From assembly GCA_023935145.1 (NCBI GenBank), contig CM043698.1, positions 70,801,501 to 70,865,500 of the forward strand: 64,000 nucleotides of DNA, in the 5' to 3' direction. This stretch comes from Bretschneidera sinensis. Taxonomy: Eukaryota > Streptophyta > Magnoliopsida > Brassicales > Akaniaceae. Numbering within the stretch: position 1 is the stretch's first letter; the number at the start of each line of letters is the position of its first letter. Shown here one piece after another: positions 1 through 12,602 of the stretch. A program made the position numbers and the translations under genes. Below the pieces are notes generated by a model. That model did not search any database. It saw only the letters and a program-made list of their open reading frames with translations, and was not told the origin of the DNA.

Positions 1-560
1 CCTTAGACTTGTGCACTCCGGTGTTGAAGCTGACCTGATGTTGCTTCCCAAGAATGCAACACTCACAGAAATCCAATTTCTCTACTTTGTCTCCTCCAAG
101 TAGACCATCCTTGCTAAGAACTTGCAGGCCTTGTTCGCTCATATGTCCTAAGCGAGTGTGCCAAAGGGCAGCCTTATCCATCTCAGCCATCAAGCTTGCT
201 GCTTGATCCTTGATTTTTGTTTCTCTGATCATCTCATAGAGTCCATCTTTTATTGCTACTTTGATCACTACCAAAGATCCCTTGGTCACCTTAATCTTTC
301 CTCCCTCTGCCTTGTATGTATACCCCATGGAATCCAACTACCCCAATGAGATCAAATTCCTCTTCAAGTCCGAAAAATACCTCACATTCCGCAGCAGCCT
401 TATGACTCCATCAAACATCCTCAACCGGATGTCTCCTATCCCCCTAACTTGGAAAGAATTGTCATTCCCCAAGAAAACCTTTCCATCATTGATCTCCTTG
501 AAATTTTTGAACTATTCCTTGTGAGGGCACATGTGATAAGTGCACCCGGAATCCAGAATC
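1..560 (-). pseudogene. Copia pol N-terminus (protease and GAG-pre-integrase), broken
   Basis: Continuation of the element A polyprotein. Near 522-560 the minus strand encodes an aspartic-protease active site, ILDSGCTYHMCPH, with the DSG triad intact. Nearer the window edge (about 1-160) it encodes a GAG-pre-integrase zinc-binding region of the pattern HMSEQGL..L..DGLLGG, followed by a CECC..GKQH-type segment. Family knowledge: the protease matures Gag-Pol, and the pre-integrase HHCC domain binds DNA ends. Several stops lie between the two blocks, so no full product is possible. Catalytic integrase, RT and RNase H would lie to the left of the window. Confidence 0.75.
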
Positions 561-673
561 CATTTCTTGCTCCCTTGCCTCCTGCTCACATTTGAACACA
601 CAACAAAAACATCATCTTGATGTTCTCCTTTGGCAACCAAAGCCTCTTCATTATTGGTATGACTTCTCCCTCT

Positions 674-1450
674 CTAATCCCACAACCTCTTCTTGCAATC
701 TTTCTTGAAGTGACCCTCCTTGTTGCAATAGAAGCACCTCTTTCCTCCAAATCTTGTTTTGGAATGTGCTCTCCCATGGCTCTGCCCTTTACCCTTTGAT
801 TTCTCCCAATAGTTGCCATGGTTGCTACTGCCATTCTGGGTTGCTGGCCTTTCTCTTACGAATAACCCTTCCCCACTTGATGCCTCCCTACTCTTGGCTT
901 TGAAATCATGAGCCTTTATAGCATTGACCACAATTTCTTTGGTTAGTGTATCTCTTCCATATTCAATTGCACTAATTAAACTATCAAAACAATCAGGAAG
1001 AGAATTTAATAATATAACAACCAATTGTTCATATGAGAATTTAATACTACAACTAGCCAAATCTTGAACTAGTTTATTAAAGACATCAAGATTATCTTGC
1101 AACTCTTTACTAGGATCTATTTTAAAAGTAAAGATTATTTTAAGAAGATAAATCTTGTTAGAGAGAGTTTTGGTAAGAAACAACTCATCTAGTTTCTTCC
1201 ATATGACAGCCGGATCTTCCGAGTCTCCGCACTCCCTTGTGACACTATCCGACATGTGCAAGAAAATGGTGTTGTATGCCATTTTCTTCATCTCAATCTG
1301 TTAGTCCTCTGTGATACTTGTTGGAAAAGAATCATCTTCTCCAATAGCCAAGTCCACCTTCTGTTGCATAAGAACAGCCTTGATCTTCCGCTTCCACAGG
1401 GAAAAATCTCCCTTTCCATCAAACTTCTCAACAATGAAATTTGAACCCAT
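674..1450 (-). pseudogene. Copia gag (UBN2-type capsid plus CCHC knuckle)
   Basis: The minus-strand start at 1450 gives MGSNFIVEKFDGKGDFSLW, a typical Copia Gag N-terminus (FDG..nFs.Wk). The frame has one TAA at about 1301-1303, then resumes in the same frame with MAYNTIFLHMSD, IWKKLDELF and a full capsid-like region. The C-terminus carries one retroviral zinc knuckle, CFYCNKEGHFKKDC (CX2CX4HX4C), after a basic Gly/Ser/Arg linker. Gag forms the virus-like particle that packages the element RNA. This copy is less deleted than the gag of element D, which lacks about 80 codons of the middle. A single nonsense codon makes it a pseudogene. Confidence 0.85.
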
Positions 1451-1661
1451 CTTGCAGAGATGATCCCAGATTTGTGCAGCACCCACAAATGCTTTCCAAC
1501 TTCTTCTAAACCTCAAGAACATGATCAAAGATTAATCTCAACACCGTTCTTGAATCACCCTAAAGAACACGATATGATCTTGATATTTACTCCATTATTG
1601 AATCACCTAAGAAGTTTGTTCTTTAATTCTTGGAGTCTTGCTCCGATACCCAGCTGTGCAA

Positions 1662-1673
1662 GCTCTGATACCA
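1662..1673 (-). other. Primer binding site of Copia A
   Basis: The plus strand reads GCTCTGATACCA, so the minus strand gives TGGTATCAGAGC, the canonical plant PBS complementary to the 3' end of initiator tRNA-Met. It lies one base inside the LTR, which fixes the LTR boundary and the element orientation. Confidence 0.85.
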
Positions 1674-1674
1674 T

Positions 1675-2549
1675 TGTTGGAAATCACCTCACAAGAATGC
1701 CTAGGTGATGATCCCCAAACACACAAGTCTAGAATGACTTGTAATGAAATGAAACAGCAAACAAAAGCAAGAAAGAAAAGAACACAAGCAATTTGTTATC
1801 GAGGTTCGGCAATGTGCCTACGTCCCCGTGAGCTCCTCCGAGCTCTCTGCACTATCTTATCAATGGAGTTCTTTACAAAATACAACAACCCTCTCCAAGA
1901 AACCTAAGTTCTTGAAGAGAAGAGAAGAAAGAAAGTGATAGAACTATTAAAAAAGCACTCTACCCATAAACTATACTACTTCTCTCTTTACAACAAGCCT
2001 TTCTTTTGAGATCCATTCTAGTGCCTCTCTGTGTTTTGTGTCTTTGCACTCTCATACTTGCACTAACTCTCTTGTATGATGATCACTTGTATTCACAATT
2101 ATGTCTCAAGTTGTTAGGGATTGAAGCTAGGTGACCCTTTATATAGTTCACCAACTTCTTGTTCAATCTTGAGGGTTAATTTCCACCCTTAGATCTTGAT
2201 GACCAATTAACCATGGCCCTCCATCAATCCCAAGTGATCATATGCATTTTGAGCATGTCTCATGAACTCAACTAAAGGCTGAAATATGTGTGCATCAGTG
2301 TGCCTAGCACCGCGGCCTGAAACAAGGTGTGTTGCGGCCTGGAATAGGGCTAAAGTACCTCCACTTGCATCCATTCTGGGCGCCGCAGCCTTAGGGAGGC
2401 AGTGCCGCAGCTTGCCCCCTCCTCCAGCACTCCTCCTTGCTAGGCACCGCACCTTGGACAAGGTAGGGCCATGGCTTGGCCTGGTGTGCACTCTATGCTG
2501 AATTTTCCTCCTTCCTTGCAACCGTTTAATGCTAAGATAAATACCAACA
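1675..2549 (-). repeat. 5' LTR of Copia A
   Basis: Bounded by TGTTGG on the left and CCAACA on the right (TG..CA). The same boundaries and much of the body recur at 39938-40797, 42942-43895 and 47368-48295. Length is 875 bp. It contains GC-rich stretches with repeated CGGCCTG..ACAGGG-like motifs near 2310-2470, unusual in this AT-rich window. It is one base from the PBS, so it is the 5' LTR. The small ORFs seen here on both strands have no similarity I recognise and are ignored. Confidence 0.85.
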
Positions 2550-3030
2550 AAATCCAACCCCAGTAAATGCAGCACAACAATGGCATCCAGTTCATTTATT
2601 GTTGAAGCAAAAACATGGCAAACAATGAGCAGCATCTTTAGAGGGTGAATACTCTAACCAGGAATGTTGTTTACACCATTTAATTTGTAAATGTTGTCGA
2701 CGATTATCTTGTCCACTAGCCGAAAATTTTTCAAGAAAATATTGATATGGCCCAAGTTTAAGATATATCCTCAGACTTTCATCACACTGATTGACTTGGT
2801 AATCATATATTTTCTTATGGACTCTAGGATCTCGTTTTAAAGAGGATATATTAACTTCTTCTGTTTCATGCTCAATTCTAGGAATCTTAAAATGAGGAAC
2901 TTCACATTTTGAAGCCAGAATGAATATATAGTTTTTGACTTCGTTTTTCAACTTATATATTACCAATATCACAACTATATCAAATCAAACATAAAAATGC
3001 ATTCTTGCTTATAAATTTATAATGATCCCA
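2550..3030 (-). pseudogene. TTF-type zinc finger (hAT-like) transposase fragment, copy 1
   Basis: The minus-strand frame 2592-2972 encodes the N-terminal TTF/ZMYM-type domain of plant hAT-like transposases. It shows RDPRVHKKIYDY, YLKLGPYQY and WLEYSPSKDAAHCLPCF, a diagnostic pattern (D..LR..I..Y, GP.QP, W..WLEYS..KDAAFC..C.lF). Only about 125 residues exist and the catalytic domain is absent. The frame stops just after NNK, where the duplicate at 56963-57450 continues with PTKGHWC. The Copia A LTR abuts the fragment at 2550. Related full proteins exceed 600 residues, so this is a domain fragment. Confidence 0.7.
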
Positions 3031-3822
3031 TAAACCCCGATCAAGTAACATTAACATAAAGCCAAGCAAACTTAATGGAAACAAAAATAGTAGCAAATTA
3101 GTAAATACAATTAAAGACATACCAAAGAATTTTATCCCTAGCAATTGTAATTAAAGGCTGGCAATTTAGGCAGCTAACCAGTCTCCTTGTGTTGGGCCAA
3201 ACGAAATTCTTCTATTCATTTCTCTCTTAGATATTGTCTTTTGTCTTTATTCTTTGCTCCCATTGCCCACTCCCAGTACTAGCCTGATGTGTGCCTACTA
3301 TTTTTCTTCTTAGATGTTTTACAAAAAAATATCACGTACTCCATTAGAAAACCATATTACCTCAAATAAAAAAAATGATAAATTTACCCTGAAATGTATT
3401 GCTGTCATATGCCTGTTTTATCTAAATTATTGTATATTCAAAAGAAAAGAAAGACAAAAGGAATTTTATATATAAGAAAAAAAGAACAAAAGGAGGAAAT
3501 TAAAAATAGGAGAAAAAAGGGATTATGGTAGTAATAAGAAAAGGAAAATACATAAATAAAACAAAGAGTCAGGTGATTTAAATTACATAGAAAGAAGTAC
3601 AACCAAAAAAGGAGAAATTATAGAAAAAACGAGAAGTTAATAATAATGTGGATCTTATTAGTTATGAGAAAATAAAGAAAATACCTAAAGGCTAATGTTT
3701 GTTACTTGGTTGGTTTCATCATTTCTCCACCAAAAAAGAAAACCATAACAAACAAAAAGGACAAAGCATATTTGTAGGTGAACAATAAAAACAAAGAACT
3801 AGGGAAGAAAACACAAAAGAAA
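3031..3822. other. AT-rich intergenic DNA
   Basis: Purine- and A-rich stretches, with runs such as AAAAGAAAAGAAAG near 3440-3560. I see no open frame with recognisable similarity, no RNA gene and no clear repeat boundary. It ends at the TG start of the Gypsy LTR at 3823. Confidence 0.6.
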
Positions 3823-4320
3823 TGTAACAACTCATCCCTGGTTGGCCACCCACGAGACGGTGTTGTCATATTTTGAAAATCCCAGTACGACACATATATG
3901 CAACAGTAAAAATAATACTAACAAAAATTACTTTACATCAATCTTCAACCCTCAACAGGGGAGCTACATCAATATAATATTGACCTAAACACTTTACACA
4001 ACATAATATGCATGAATATTTACAAATAAATTGCTATTTTATTTTCTCATTAGTCTGAGGATGTTGACACGTATGTGACTTACTAGATAATGATTTCGTT
4101 TGAAACTCAACTCACCAAGCTATTTGTCACGCCTGCTACCTGAAATCATTGCACAAATGAGGGGTGAGCTTCACAAACTCAGTGAATTAAATTTACTAAA
4201 AGTATTCAGTTGTATAAATGGTCTTTCAATATTTAATCATTTATATCTCTCACAACATTATACTCCCAAATCTCTTGTTTTTTTGTTTTTTCTTTTTTTT
4301 TTCTCTTGGATGTCTAGTCC

Positions 4321-4365
<45 letters not shown>

Positions 4366-5648
4366 GACGTCCACGTCCTAAATTTTTTTTTCAAAAGAAT
4401 TATTTTATTCAATACTTAGTTATTTGCGTAAATATATTATTTTAATTTCATGCCATACTTATTAAATTACTTCTTTACCCTTATTTTACGAATATAGGTA
4501 TTACAACATATGAGCAAGGTTATGAAATATGCATATAAACAGTAATATAAAAGCTACATGAATTCAAAATATTTAAATTAACTATCATGTCTTTCCTCAA
4601 CTTTCTGCTTGATAAATTTCACAATTTTTTTCTCTTGATATATCACATCAAATCATCCATCTTAGCTTGTCAAGATCCACTAAATTTCATCTTCTCATAA
4701 TTTGTATCAAAACATCAACCAAAACTCGTCAAGAAATTCACTTATCGCGTTTAAAATCAACTTATTATTCCAAAACTAATATTTCTCACATAATAATTTT
4801 CCAAATGTCCAATATTTATATCACACCTATCAATTTAATATTTTTCAACCACCAAAGCCTAAGCTAATAATTTATTTTAATAATATCACTAGATACTTCA
4901 AAATTTTTATTTAGATTACTTAAAATAAATCCAACTCACCACGTAGCACTTAAAGCTACATGTGGATCACTTCCTTACCTTTTCCGTTCCTCTCAGAATT
5001 TCCCCCGGTTGTTGATAGTCAACACCTAACATCATATTTATATTAAGTTTCTAATTTATTCTTCAAATTGTTATAAACCACACCTTTTGAAAATTCCCAC
5101 TTTGAATTCCAGGAAATTTCATGAATGCTAAAAATTCCAAAAATAAACATTGCATTATTACCTTATGTTTTTCTGATAGCTTCCTGTGATTCTAAATGAA
5201 ATTTCAATGTAAATCCCTTCAAAAATTTGCTCTTTTGACCTTTCTTTGGGTCCCCAAGTGTTTAAGGAAATAGAGTAATTGAAAGAAAGCTTAAACGACG
5301 GTAAGTATAATATATATATATATATATACAATTCTTAACTTCAGCATTCTTTTACAAAGCCTCCACGTTTCAAAAACGTGGAGGACATTCATGCCTTAGT
5401 TTCCAAATTTTGGCAGTAGGTGACACCTACTGCCACGTTTTTATTTATTTTTTTCTTTTTTTTTTCTTTTGTTGGACGTCCAGATTTTTTATTTTTTTTC
5501 TTTGTAACTACGTCCCCATGCGTCTATTTTTTTTCAAAAGAATTATTTCATTCAATATTAATTCATTTGCATAAATATATTATATTAATTTCATGTCATA
5601 TTTATTAAATTACTTCTTTATCCTCACTTTACGATTACGGGTATTACA
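3823..5648 (-). repeat. 3' LTR of decayed Gypsy, internally rearranged
   Basis: It starts TGTAAC and ends ..TATTACA, matching the LTR ends of Gypsy B in reverse. Inside, about 4262-4505 is a second copy of the LTR 5' terminal segment: it shares the CAAAAGAATTATTT..ATTAAATTACTTCTTT block and a terminal GGTATTACA with 5460-5648. So the LTR end occurs twice, and mid-LTR sequence present in Gypsy B is missing here. The first copy also carries a (TA)n expansion at 4324-4363. Confidence 0.75.
4324..4363. repeat. (TA)n microsatellite
   Basis: Roughly 20 TA units inside the rearranged LTR. At the matching place the other LTR copies have the short AGGACGTC..GACGTCC region instead. Confidence 0.9.
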
Positions 5649-8600
5649 ATTCTACCCACCTTACAAAAATTTCGTCCTTGAAATTTCCTTACCTAACTCC
5701 AGAACAATTGTGAACAATACTTTCTCATAATTGTCTCACGCTTTCACGTAATCTCTTCAACATCTTTATTCCACCATAGAACTTAAACATTAATTTATTA
5801 AACAAGATTTGTTCTTTTGTCTAAAATCTTCACTGGTACTTGTATATAAACCCGAATTTCTATAGCTTAGCTCGAAATATTTTGAGATTTATTAAGTAAA
5901 TGTTTTCTCAACAGTGAAACGTGGAGTATGTTATAACACTACTTCAACTCTGGAGGCTAATCCAACTATTCACAACTAGCCCAACTTTCTTAATAACCTC
6001 ATGTGGTCCCACTTACCTCAGACCCAACTTTTCTTTCTTTTTGATCCTCAACGCACCTTTTCATGGAGATGTTTTTAATTACACCCAATCACCTACTTGA
6101 AATTTAAGACGTTTTCTCTTAGTATCAGCATAGATATTCGGTCTACTCTGTGTTGTTTTACGGTTCTCTCTAACCAATTTGATCATCTCAGTTGTTGACT
6201 CAATAATTTATGGACCAAATATATTGCTCTCTCATACTTCTTCCCTATATATAGGAGTTCTACACCTTATACCATGCAATGTCTCAATCGGTGCGATTCC
6301 AATACTAGTTTGATACTAATTATTATAAGCAACTTTAATTGGTGGCATGTAAGCATCCCAATTTACTGAAAAACTCATCACATTTGCCCTTAACATATCT
6401 TTTAGTACTCTAATAGTCCTTTCTATCTGAGCATGAAAATTATATTAAATTACAACTGTGTACCCATGGCTTTCTAAAAGCCTCTCCAAAACCAAGATGT
6501 AAATCTAGTATATTTATTTGACACTATACTTAATGGTGCTCCATACAACCTCACAATCTCAGCTATATCCTTCTTCAATCCTGATCACCATAAATTTTGT
6601 CTCAATCCTTTATACATCTCATTGTTACTCGGTTGCATCGAAATTACATCATCATATGCCTCTCTCATTATCTCCTTTCTTTACTTCACATTATTGGGAA
6701 CAGAATTTCCATGTTCTAATACCAAAATACCCTTATTTCAAATTTTGAACTCAAATGCTTTCTCGTAAGCATTTAATACTTAATCTTTTCTATCTCTTCA
6801 TCTCTACCTTGCATCTCTGAAACATTTTATTGTGGATGACTGCTCAACCATATTCGTTAATCATGATCCTCTATCACTAATATTCAATTTCATTCTTATC
6901 TCTCGAAATCTATCATCAATTTCACATCAGGACTCCCCATAGTAGTTAACCTTTTTGTAGACTTCCTACTCAAAGCATCAGCTATCACCTTCATATTTTC
7001 TAGATAATAGTGAATTGTACAATCATAGTTATTAATCAACTCCATCCACCATCTTTGCCTCAAATTCAACTCTCTCTGGGCAAGTAAGTATGTCAAACTC
7101 TTATAACCCATGAATATCTCACAAGTGGCTCCATACAGATGATGTCCTCAATCTTTAAAGTAAACACTATAGTAGCCAACTCTAAGTCATGAGTAGGGTA
7201 ATTTCTATCATGAATCTTCAATTGCCTAGAATTATAGGCCACAACTTTCCTATGTTACACCTATCCCAACCATTGATGCGACGCATCACTATGCACCATA
7301 AATCCTTCATCACCAGAAAGAAACACCAATACTGGAGCTGTAGTCAATTTCTCCTTTAGTAATTAAAAAATTTTTCTCACACTTCTCTCACCATACATAT
7401 CTCATCTCTTTCCCGATCAGTCTATTCAACTGTATTACAAATAAAAAAAAATTCTGAAAGAATCTTCAATAATACTCAGCTAACCCCAAGAAGATTTTAA
7501 TCTCAGTCACATTAGTTGGTTTCTCCCAACTTAACATTGCCTCTACCTTTTGTGGATCAACTGTTATACCATCTCCAGATATTACTTGCCCCAAGAAAGT
7601 TATTTTATTCAGTCAAAATTCACATTTAGGAAATTATAGCATACAATCTCTCTCTCTTCAAAATCTCCAACACACTCTCTAATGTTTCACTTGTTCTTCC
7701 TCATTGTTAGAATATACCAAAATGTCATCAATAATTATAACCATAATTTGTTAAGAAATAGTTTAAACACCATATTCATCAAATCTATGAATGTTGCTAG
7801 AGCATTTGTCAATCTAAATGACACCACAAGAAACTTATGACCATAACATATCCTATAAAGCAATCTTAGGCACGTTTACCTTCTCTATCCTCAATTGATG
7901 ATAACCTGATCTTAGGTCTATTTTTGCAAACACTCTTACTCCATACAACTTCTCAAATAAATCATCTATCCTGGGTAAAGGATATTTGTTCTTAACGGTT
8001 ATCTTATTCAATTATCTGTAGTCTATACACAATCTCATCATTCTATCTTTCTTTCTCATAAATACTACGTGGTCTCTTAAATCGAATAAGTTGTTTATCT
8101 AACAACTCTTGAAGCAGCACTTTCAATCCTCTCAACTTAGCGAGTGTCATTCTGTAGAGTGCTATAAATATATGTGATGATCCTTATATCACATCAATAA
8201 AGAATTAAATCTCCCTACTGGGAGGCAACCTAGACAACTCATCATGAAACACATTAGAATATTCTTTTACCACTAAGATTTATTCTAACTTCCTATTTTC
8301 CTTTTTAGAATCCATTATGTACGCCAAATACTCCTTATAACCCTTCTTAAACCATCTCCTAGTGGTCAGAGCAAAAATAAGATAGTTCGAGAGTATTTTA
8401 TGTTCTCTCTGAAAGTTATACTCCTCATGTCCATGTCTTGAACACTACATTCTTTTTGGAGTAATTAACCATATTCAAAGATAACAAATCAGCTTCAAAT
8501 TCTCTATCACTGATACGGATCACACAACCCTTGTAAACATTTATGATTTTTACTCTATCTCTAGTTGGAACTGCAACAAAAAAAAAGTTTGCATCAAAGG

Positions 8601-9986
8601 ACTAATACATACTTTAGTAGACTTCATATGAATACTGGAAGCAAAAGAATGAGTTGCACCAAAATCACCCAACATTGATATGTTCACCTTTTTTATATAC
8701 AAAGCACATCAAATTAGAACAATTATGGGATAAGTATCTTATTTGAATATATCTATGACAAACTTCTGTCTCTCAATCCTACCTCAGATTATCACTTCCC
8801 CTTGGTGGCATACTTACTTCCTATGCCATGACTCTCAGTTTCCATAACCTATCTCCCAAATCTAGGTCCCACTAATAGTATTTTGAGCTACAGAAGTAAC
8901 AGATCCTGCTTGTCTCTGACTCTGTACTTCGTTTCCCTGTGATAAGGAATGTCTCTTCTGGGTGGTCTTCCACCCTGCACACTTAACTGGTACCACCTCT
9001 GGGTTCCTCAAATCTAGACCTTTTCCATCGATTCCTACTACCTCTGGTTTCCATCATATCATTCTCAATCTGAAGTGTTATATCCATAATTCATAAGCTT
9101 CATGTAAGATAGTGTTGATCAAATCTTTAAACATAGTTCATCTATGAACCTCTTACACTTCTTCTCCTCTAGGTCTACCATTTTCGATACCACCCTTGTC
9201 AAAGCCACAAATCTACTATCATACTAAGTCATAGTCGACATATTTTACCTCAAATAAATGAAATCTCTATCTTGTTGGGCTCTAAAGGTATATGAAAAGT
9301 ATCTATCAAGAAAAATCTCCTTAAACCTTTTCCAGGTTAAGAGTTTATCAATATCTACACTTACCCTGGGAAGAATATCCTCCCACCATTCTAAGGTCTC
9401 TCTCTCTAACTTGAACGTAGTAATACGACCTTCTGTCTGTCAGTTATGGGTAAAATATCAAATAATCTCTCTACATGTTTCACCCTTAACTCGGGCTTAA
9501 AAGGGTTTATTAATCCTTTAAACAACAAAGCATTCAACTTAACAATCTCCGTGCATCTCATGCATAAACTCACTTTTCCACCATTTTAATATTTATCATT
9601 ACCGGATTTACAACAACCTTAGGCACTGCTCTAGCATTTTCATCGAGTCTATGCTATAAGCTATCAATTCTATTGTCTTTTACCTTCATTTCTCAAGAGC
9701 ATGTATAAGTGCTTATTTTAGTGCATCTCTTTCAACTTTCAGATTCTCTCACACCTTTACTAATATCAATTATACCGTCAACACGTTCCCTTCTAGGAAC
9801 CACTGATTCAGACTCAACCTCGACTTGTCAAAATATTGGGAGCCCACCACGCCCTCTCAAATCAAAACCTCTAACTCTATCTATAGTACGTCTACGTGTC
9901 ATCCTCAGACCATTAAAATATAATTTATTTTAATCTTCCACTTTCTTACTTTTTATATAGTCTACAGAATCATAAAACCTAATGCT
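5649..9986 (-). pseudogene. Degenerate Gypsy gag-pol (Tekay/Del type)
   Basis: Minus-strand remnants in the order gag, protease, RT, RNase H, integrase. Landmarks: gag-like sequence about 9000-9950; protease DFGATHSFASS about 8620-8680; RT active site IDDILVYS with the DD codons at 7723-7728; RNase H motif HSDASHQ near 7279-7290; and ADALSRK within the frame 6896-7111, which starts [20 protein letters not shown]. Integrase C-terminal sequence (KFQVGDWV, IAPIETLHG) lies about 6000-6310. Stops and frameshifts occur every few dozen codons. The segment between zinc knuckle and protease looks shortened relative to Gypsy B. Nothing here can encode a working enzyme. Confidence 0.8.
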
Positions 9987-9999
9987 TCGATACCAAAAT

Positions 10000-10626
10000 T
10001 GTAACGATCCATCCTGGATTGGCCACTCCCGAGACGGTGTTGTCACATTTTGAAAATTCTAGCATGACACATATATGCAATAGTAAAAATAATACTAACA
10101 AAAATTACTTTACATCAATCTTCAACCCTCAACAGGGAAGCTACATCAATATGATATTGACCTAAACACTTTACACAACATAATATGCATGAATATTTAC
10201 AAATAAATTGTTATTTTATTTTCAAATTAATCTGAGGATGTTGACATGTACGTGACTTATTAGATAATGATTTCGTCTGACCCTCAACTCACCAAACTAT
10301 TTGTCACGCCTGCTACCTGAAATCATTGAATAATGAGGAGTGAGCTTCACAAGCTCAGTGAATTAAATTTACTAAAAGTATTTAGTTGTATAAATAGTCT
10401 TTCAATATTTAATCATTTATATCTCTCACAACATGATACTAGTATTCTACTATCACTACACATGTCAAAAGATTCATTCTCTATCAATCTCTTCTTCTTA
10501 TTTATTGGTTCACTTTAAAACCATCAATTATCTCAAGATTTCCTCGTAATGAGGTTCATATCATAAAATCTACCATTTAGATGGTTCTTATCACCATAAC
10601 TGTCTCTCTGTGAGACTTATCCATCT
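10000..10626 (-). repeat. 5' LTR fragment of decayed Gypsy
   Basis: It starts TGTAACGATCC, reverse of the LTR end GGATCGTTACA, next to the PBS-like TACCAAAAT. It matches the reversed last part of the Gypsy B LTR, including the ACCATCTAAATGATGG and CCTCATTACGAGG blocks, up to GACTTATCCATCT at about 10626, where homology stops abruptly. Confidence 0.75.
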
Positions 10627-12602
10627 AGAAATTTTTGTAAGGTAGGTAGAATTGTAATACCCGCATTTGTAAAATAAGGGTAAAGATGTAATTTAATAAA
10701 TAGGGCATAGAGTTAACATAAAATATAAGTGAAAGGTTTATTAGTATTTGAATAAAGAAATTTTAAAAAAACTTGGAACATGAATATCCCAGAAGACTGA
10801 AAAAGATTGAAGAAGACAAAGGTTTGAAGAAGACAAAAGTCAAAAGTCAAAAAAATAAAATCTGTGAATAGCAAAACGTGGCAGCAGATGGCAACCACCT
10901 GTTGCCAACTTAATTTGAGGTTGCTAAGTTTTTTTTTTCAAGGCTGAATGTATGACATGTAGCCAAAACATGGAAAGTTTGGGAAGGTTGCAAATTTAAA
11001 CAAGCAAGTGCTGCAGAGATTTTTTTTGGTGCAGTAAGTATATATATACACACTTCGGTGAAAACCCAATTTCACACTTACCTAGTTTCTTTCCATTACA
11101 CGTCTTCTTTAAACACTTGGAGACCGAACGAAAGATTGAAATAGAAAATTTTTGAAGGGGTTTAGGGTGGAAATTCTTACGAGAAGCTATTGGAAAAATA
11201 GAAGGTAATAGCGTAATGTTATTTTTGAATTTTTAGCATACATGTATTTCCCAGAAATTCCAAGTGGGAATTTTCAAATAGTGTAGTTTATGAAGAATCC
11301 AATAATAAATTAGAAATTTAATATAGAGATTATGTCAGGTGGTGATGACCAGCAATCGAGGGAAATTTCTGAGAAGAACGGGAAAGGCAAGGAAGTAATC
11401 CACGGGTAGCTTTAAATACTACGTGGTGAGTTGGATTTACTTTATGTAATCTAAATAAAAATAAAATATATAGTAATAATATTAAAATAAATTATTAGCT
11501 TATACCTTGTGGTAGATAAAAATAAAATTGATATGTGTAATATAAATATTGGACACGTAGAAAATTATTATGTGAGAAGAAATATTATTAGAATAATGAG
11601 TTGATTTAATAATGATTGTGATAAATAGATTTTTGACTAGTTGGTGAATAAATTGATGTGATATATGAGGAAAAGAATATTATGAAATTAATCAAGAAAA
11701 AAGTTAAAGAAAGACCGGATAGTTAATTTAAATATTTTGAATTCATGTGGTGTTTATATTACTGTTCATATGCAGATTTCATATCATTGTTCATATGCAT
11801 ATGCATTAAATAATATAACCGAAACAACCGGGAAGGGGCCGGTCTAATGGAATAACTGTGACAGTCGGTATATGCTGGAAATAAATTCCGTGATAGCCGG
11901 GATAAGCTGTAAAGAACTGGGAAGGGGTTGGTCTAAAATAATAACAACTTGATAGGTGGGAAGATGTTCCCATCATAATCATTCATGCATTACATCTGTT
12001 TTAATTATTGCTTGCATTATTGAAATGCTAATGTGTGGTATACTATTGTGAATTAATTTATAGATGGATGAGTCTCCCTGAGAGAGACAGTTACCGTGAG
12101 AAAAGGAGAAAAAGACATAGAAATATGATAATATGTGAATTATTTAAATATTAAACATTATGCTATTATCCAATTATAGGAGAAATAAATGATTAAATAT
12201 TAACGGGCTATTTATGAAATTGGAATGCTTTTAGTAAATTTAATTCACTGAGCTTGTGAAGCTCATCCCTCATTGTACAATGATTTTAAGTAGCAAATAG
12301 GACAAATAGTCTGGTGGGTTGAGAGTCAGACAGATTCAATTTCTGTAAGCCACGTACGTGTCAATATCCTTAGACTAGTGAGAAAATGAAATAAATAATT
12401 ATTTTTAAATATTCATGCATTTTACGTTGTACATTATGTGTAAGCTAATATCAGATTTATGAACCTCCTCTGTTGAGGGTTGAGGATTTAAAATGAAAAA
12501 TTTGTTAGTATTATTTTATTATTGCATATATGTGTCGTGCTGGGATTCTCAAAATGTGATAACACCATCTCGGGGGTGGCCAACCCGGGATGGGTCGTTA
12601 CA
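10627..12602 (+). repeat. Plus-strand Gypsy LTR with short internal (PPT) remnant
   Basis: 10627-10652 matches the 3' internal end of Gypsy B (AAATTTTTGTAA..GGTAGAAT). The LTR proper is 10653-12602, from TGTAATACCC to GGTCGTTACA, 1950 bp. It is therefore the 3' LTR of a plus-strand element whose body is missing. It is joined head-to-head with the minus-strand LTR piece 10000-10626, making an inverted LTR pair. Sequence after 12602 belongs to the B3-unit repeat, so this is the insertion edge. Confidence 0.8.

Larger units (their letters stand above)
1..2549 (-). mobile_element. Ty1/Copia element A, 5' half
   Basis: A minus-strand Copia retrotransposon whose 3' half lies beyond the left edge. 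Reading leftwards from 2549 the order is 5' LTR, tRNA-Met type primer binding site, gag with a CCHC knuckle, aspartic protease, and the GAG-pre-integrase region. LTR, gag and pre-integrase segment are closely related to Copia elements C and D at 39.9-48.5 kb, so all three are one family. It inserted beside, or into, the TTF-transposase fragment that begins at 2550. The target duplication cannot be tested because the other end is missing. Confidence 0.9.
3823..10626 (-). mobile_element. Decayed Tekay/Del-type Gypsy element, truncated in its 5' LTR
   Basis: Minus-strand Ty3/Gypsy element of the same family as Gypsy B. It has a 3' LTR (3823-5648), a ruined gag-pol (5649-9986), a PBS-like site just left of 10000, and the first 630 bp or so of a 5' LTR (10000-10626). 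There the sequence jumps to plus-strand element sequence (see 10627-12602). The reading frames are far more damaged than those of Gypsy B, which suggests an older insertion. No matching target duplication was found at 3818-3822 (AGAAA) and the bases after 12602. Confidence 0.85.

Noticed and set aside
2207..2635. ORFs within Copia LTRs (also 40516-40777, 43487-43827, 47915-48160)
   Set aside because: They are in GC-rich LTR segments, on either strand, differ in frame between sister LTRs and show no domain.
3823..12602. A single complete element with both LTRs and a target duplication
   Set aside because: The two outer LTRs are in opposite orientation and the flanks AGAAA and CTATT do not match.
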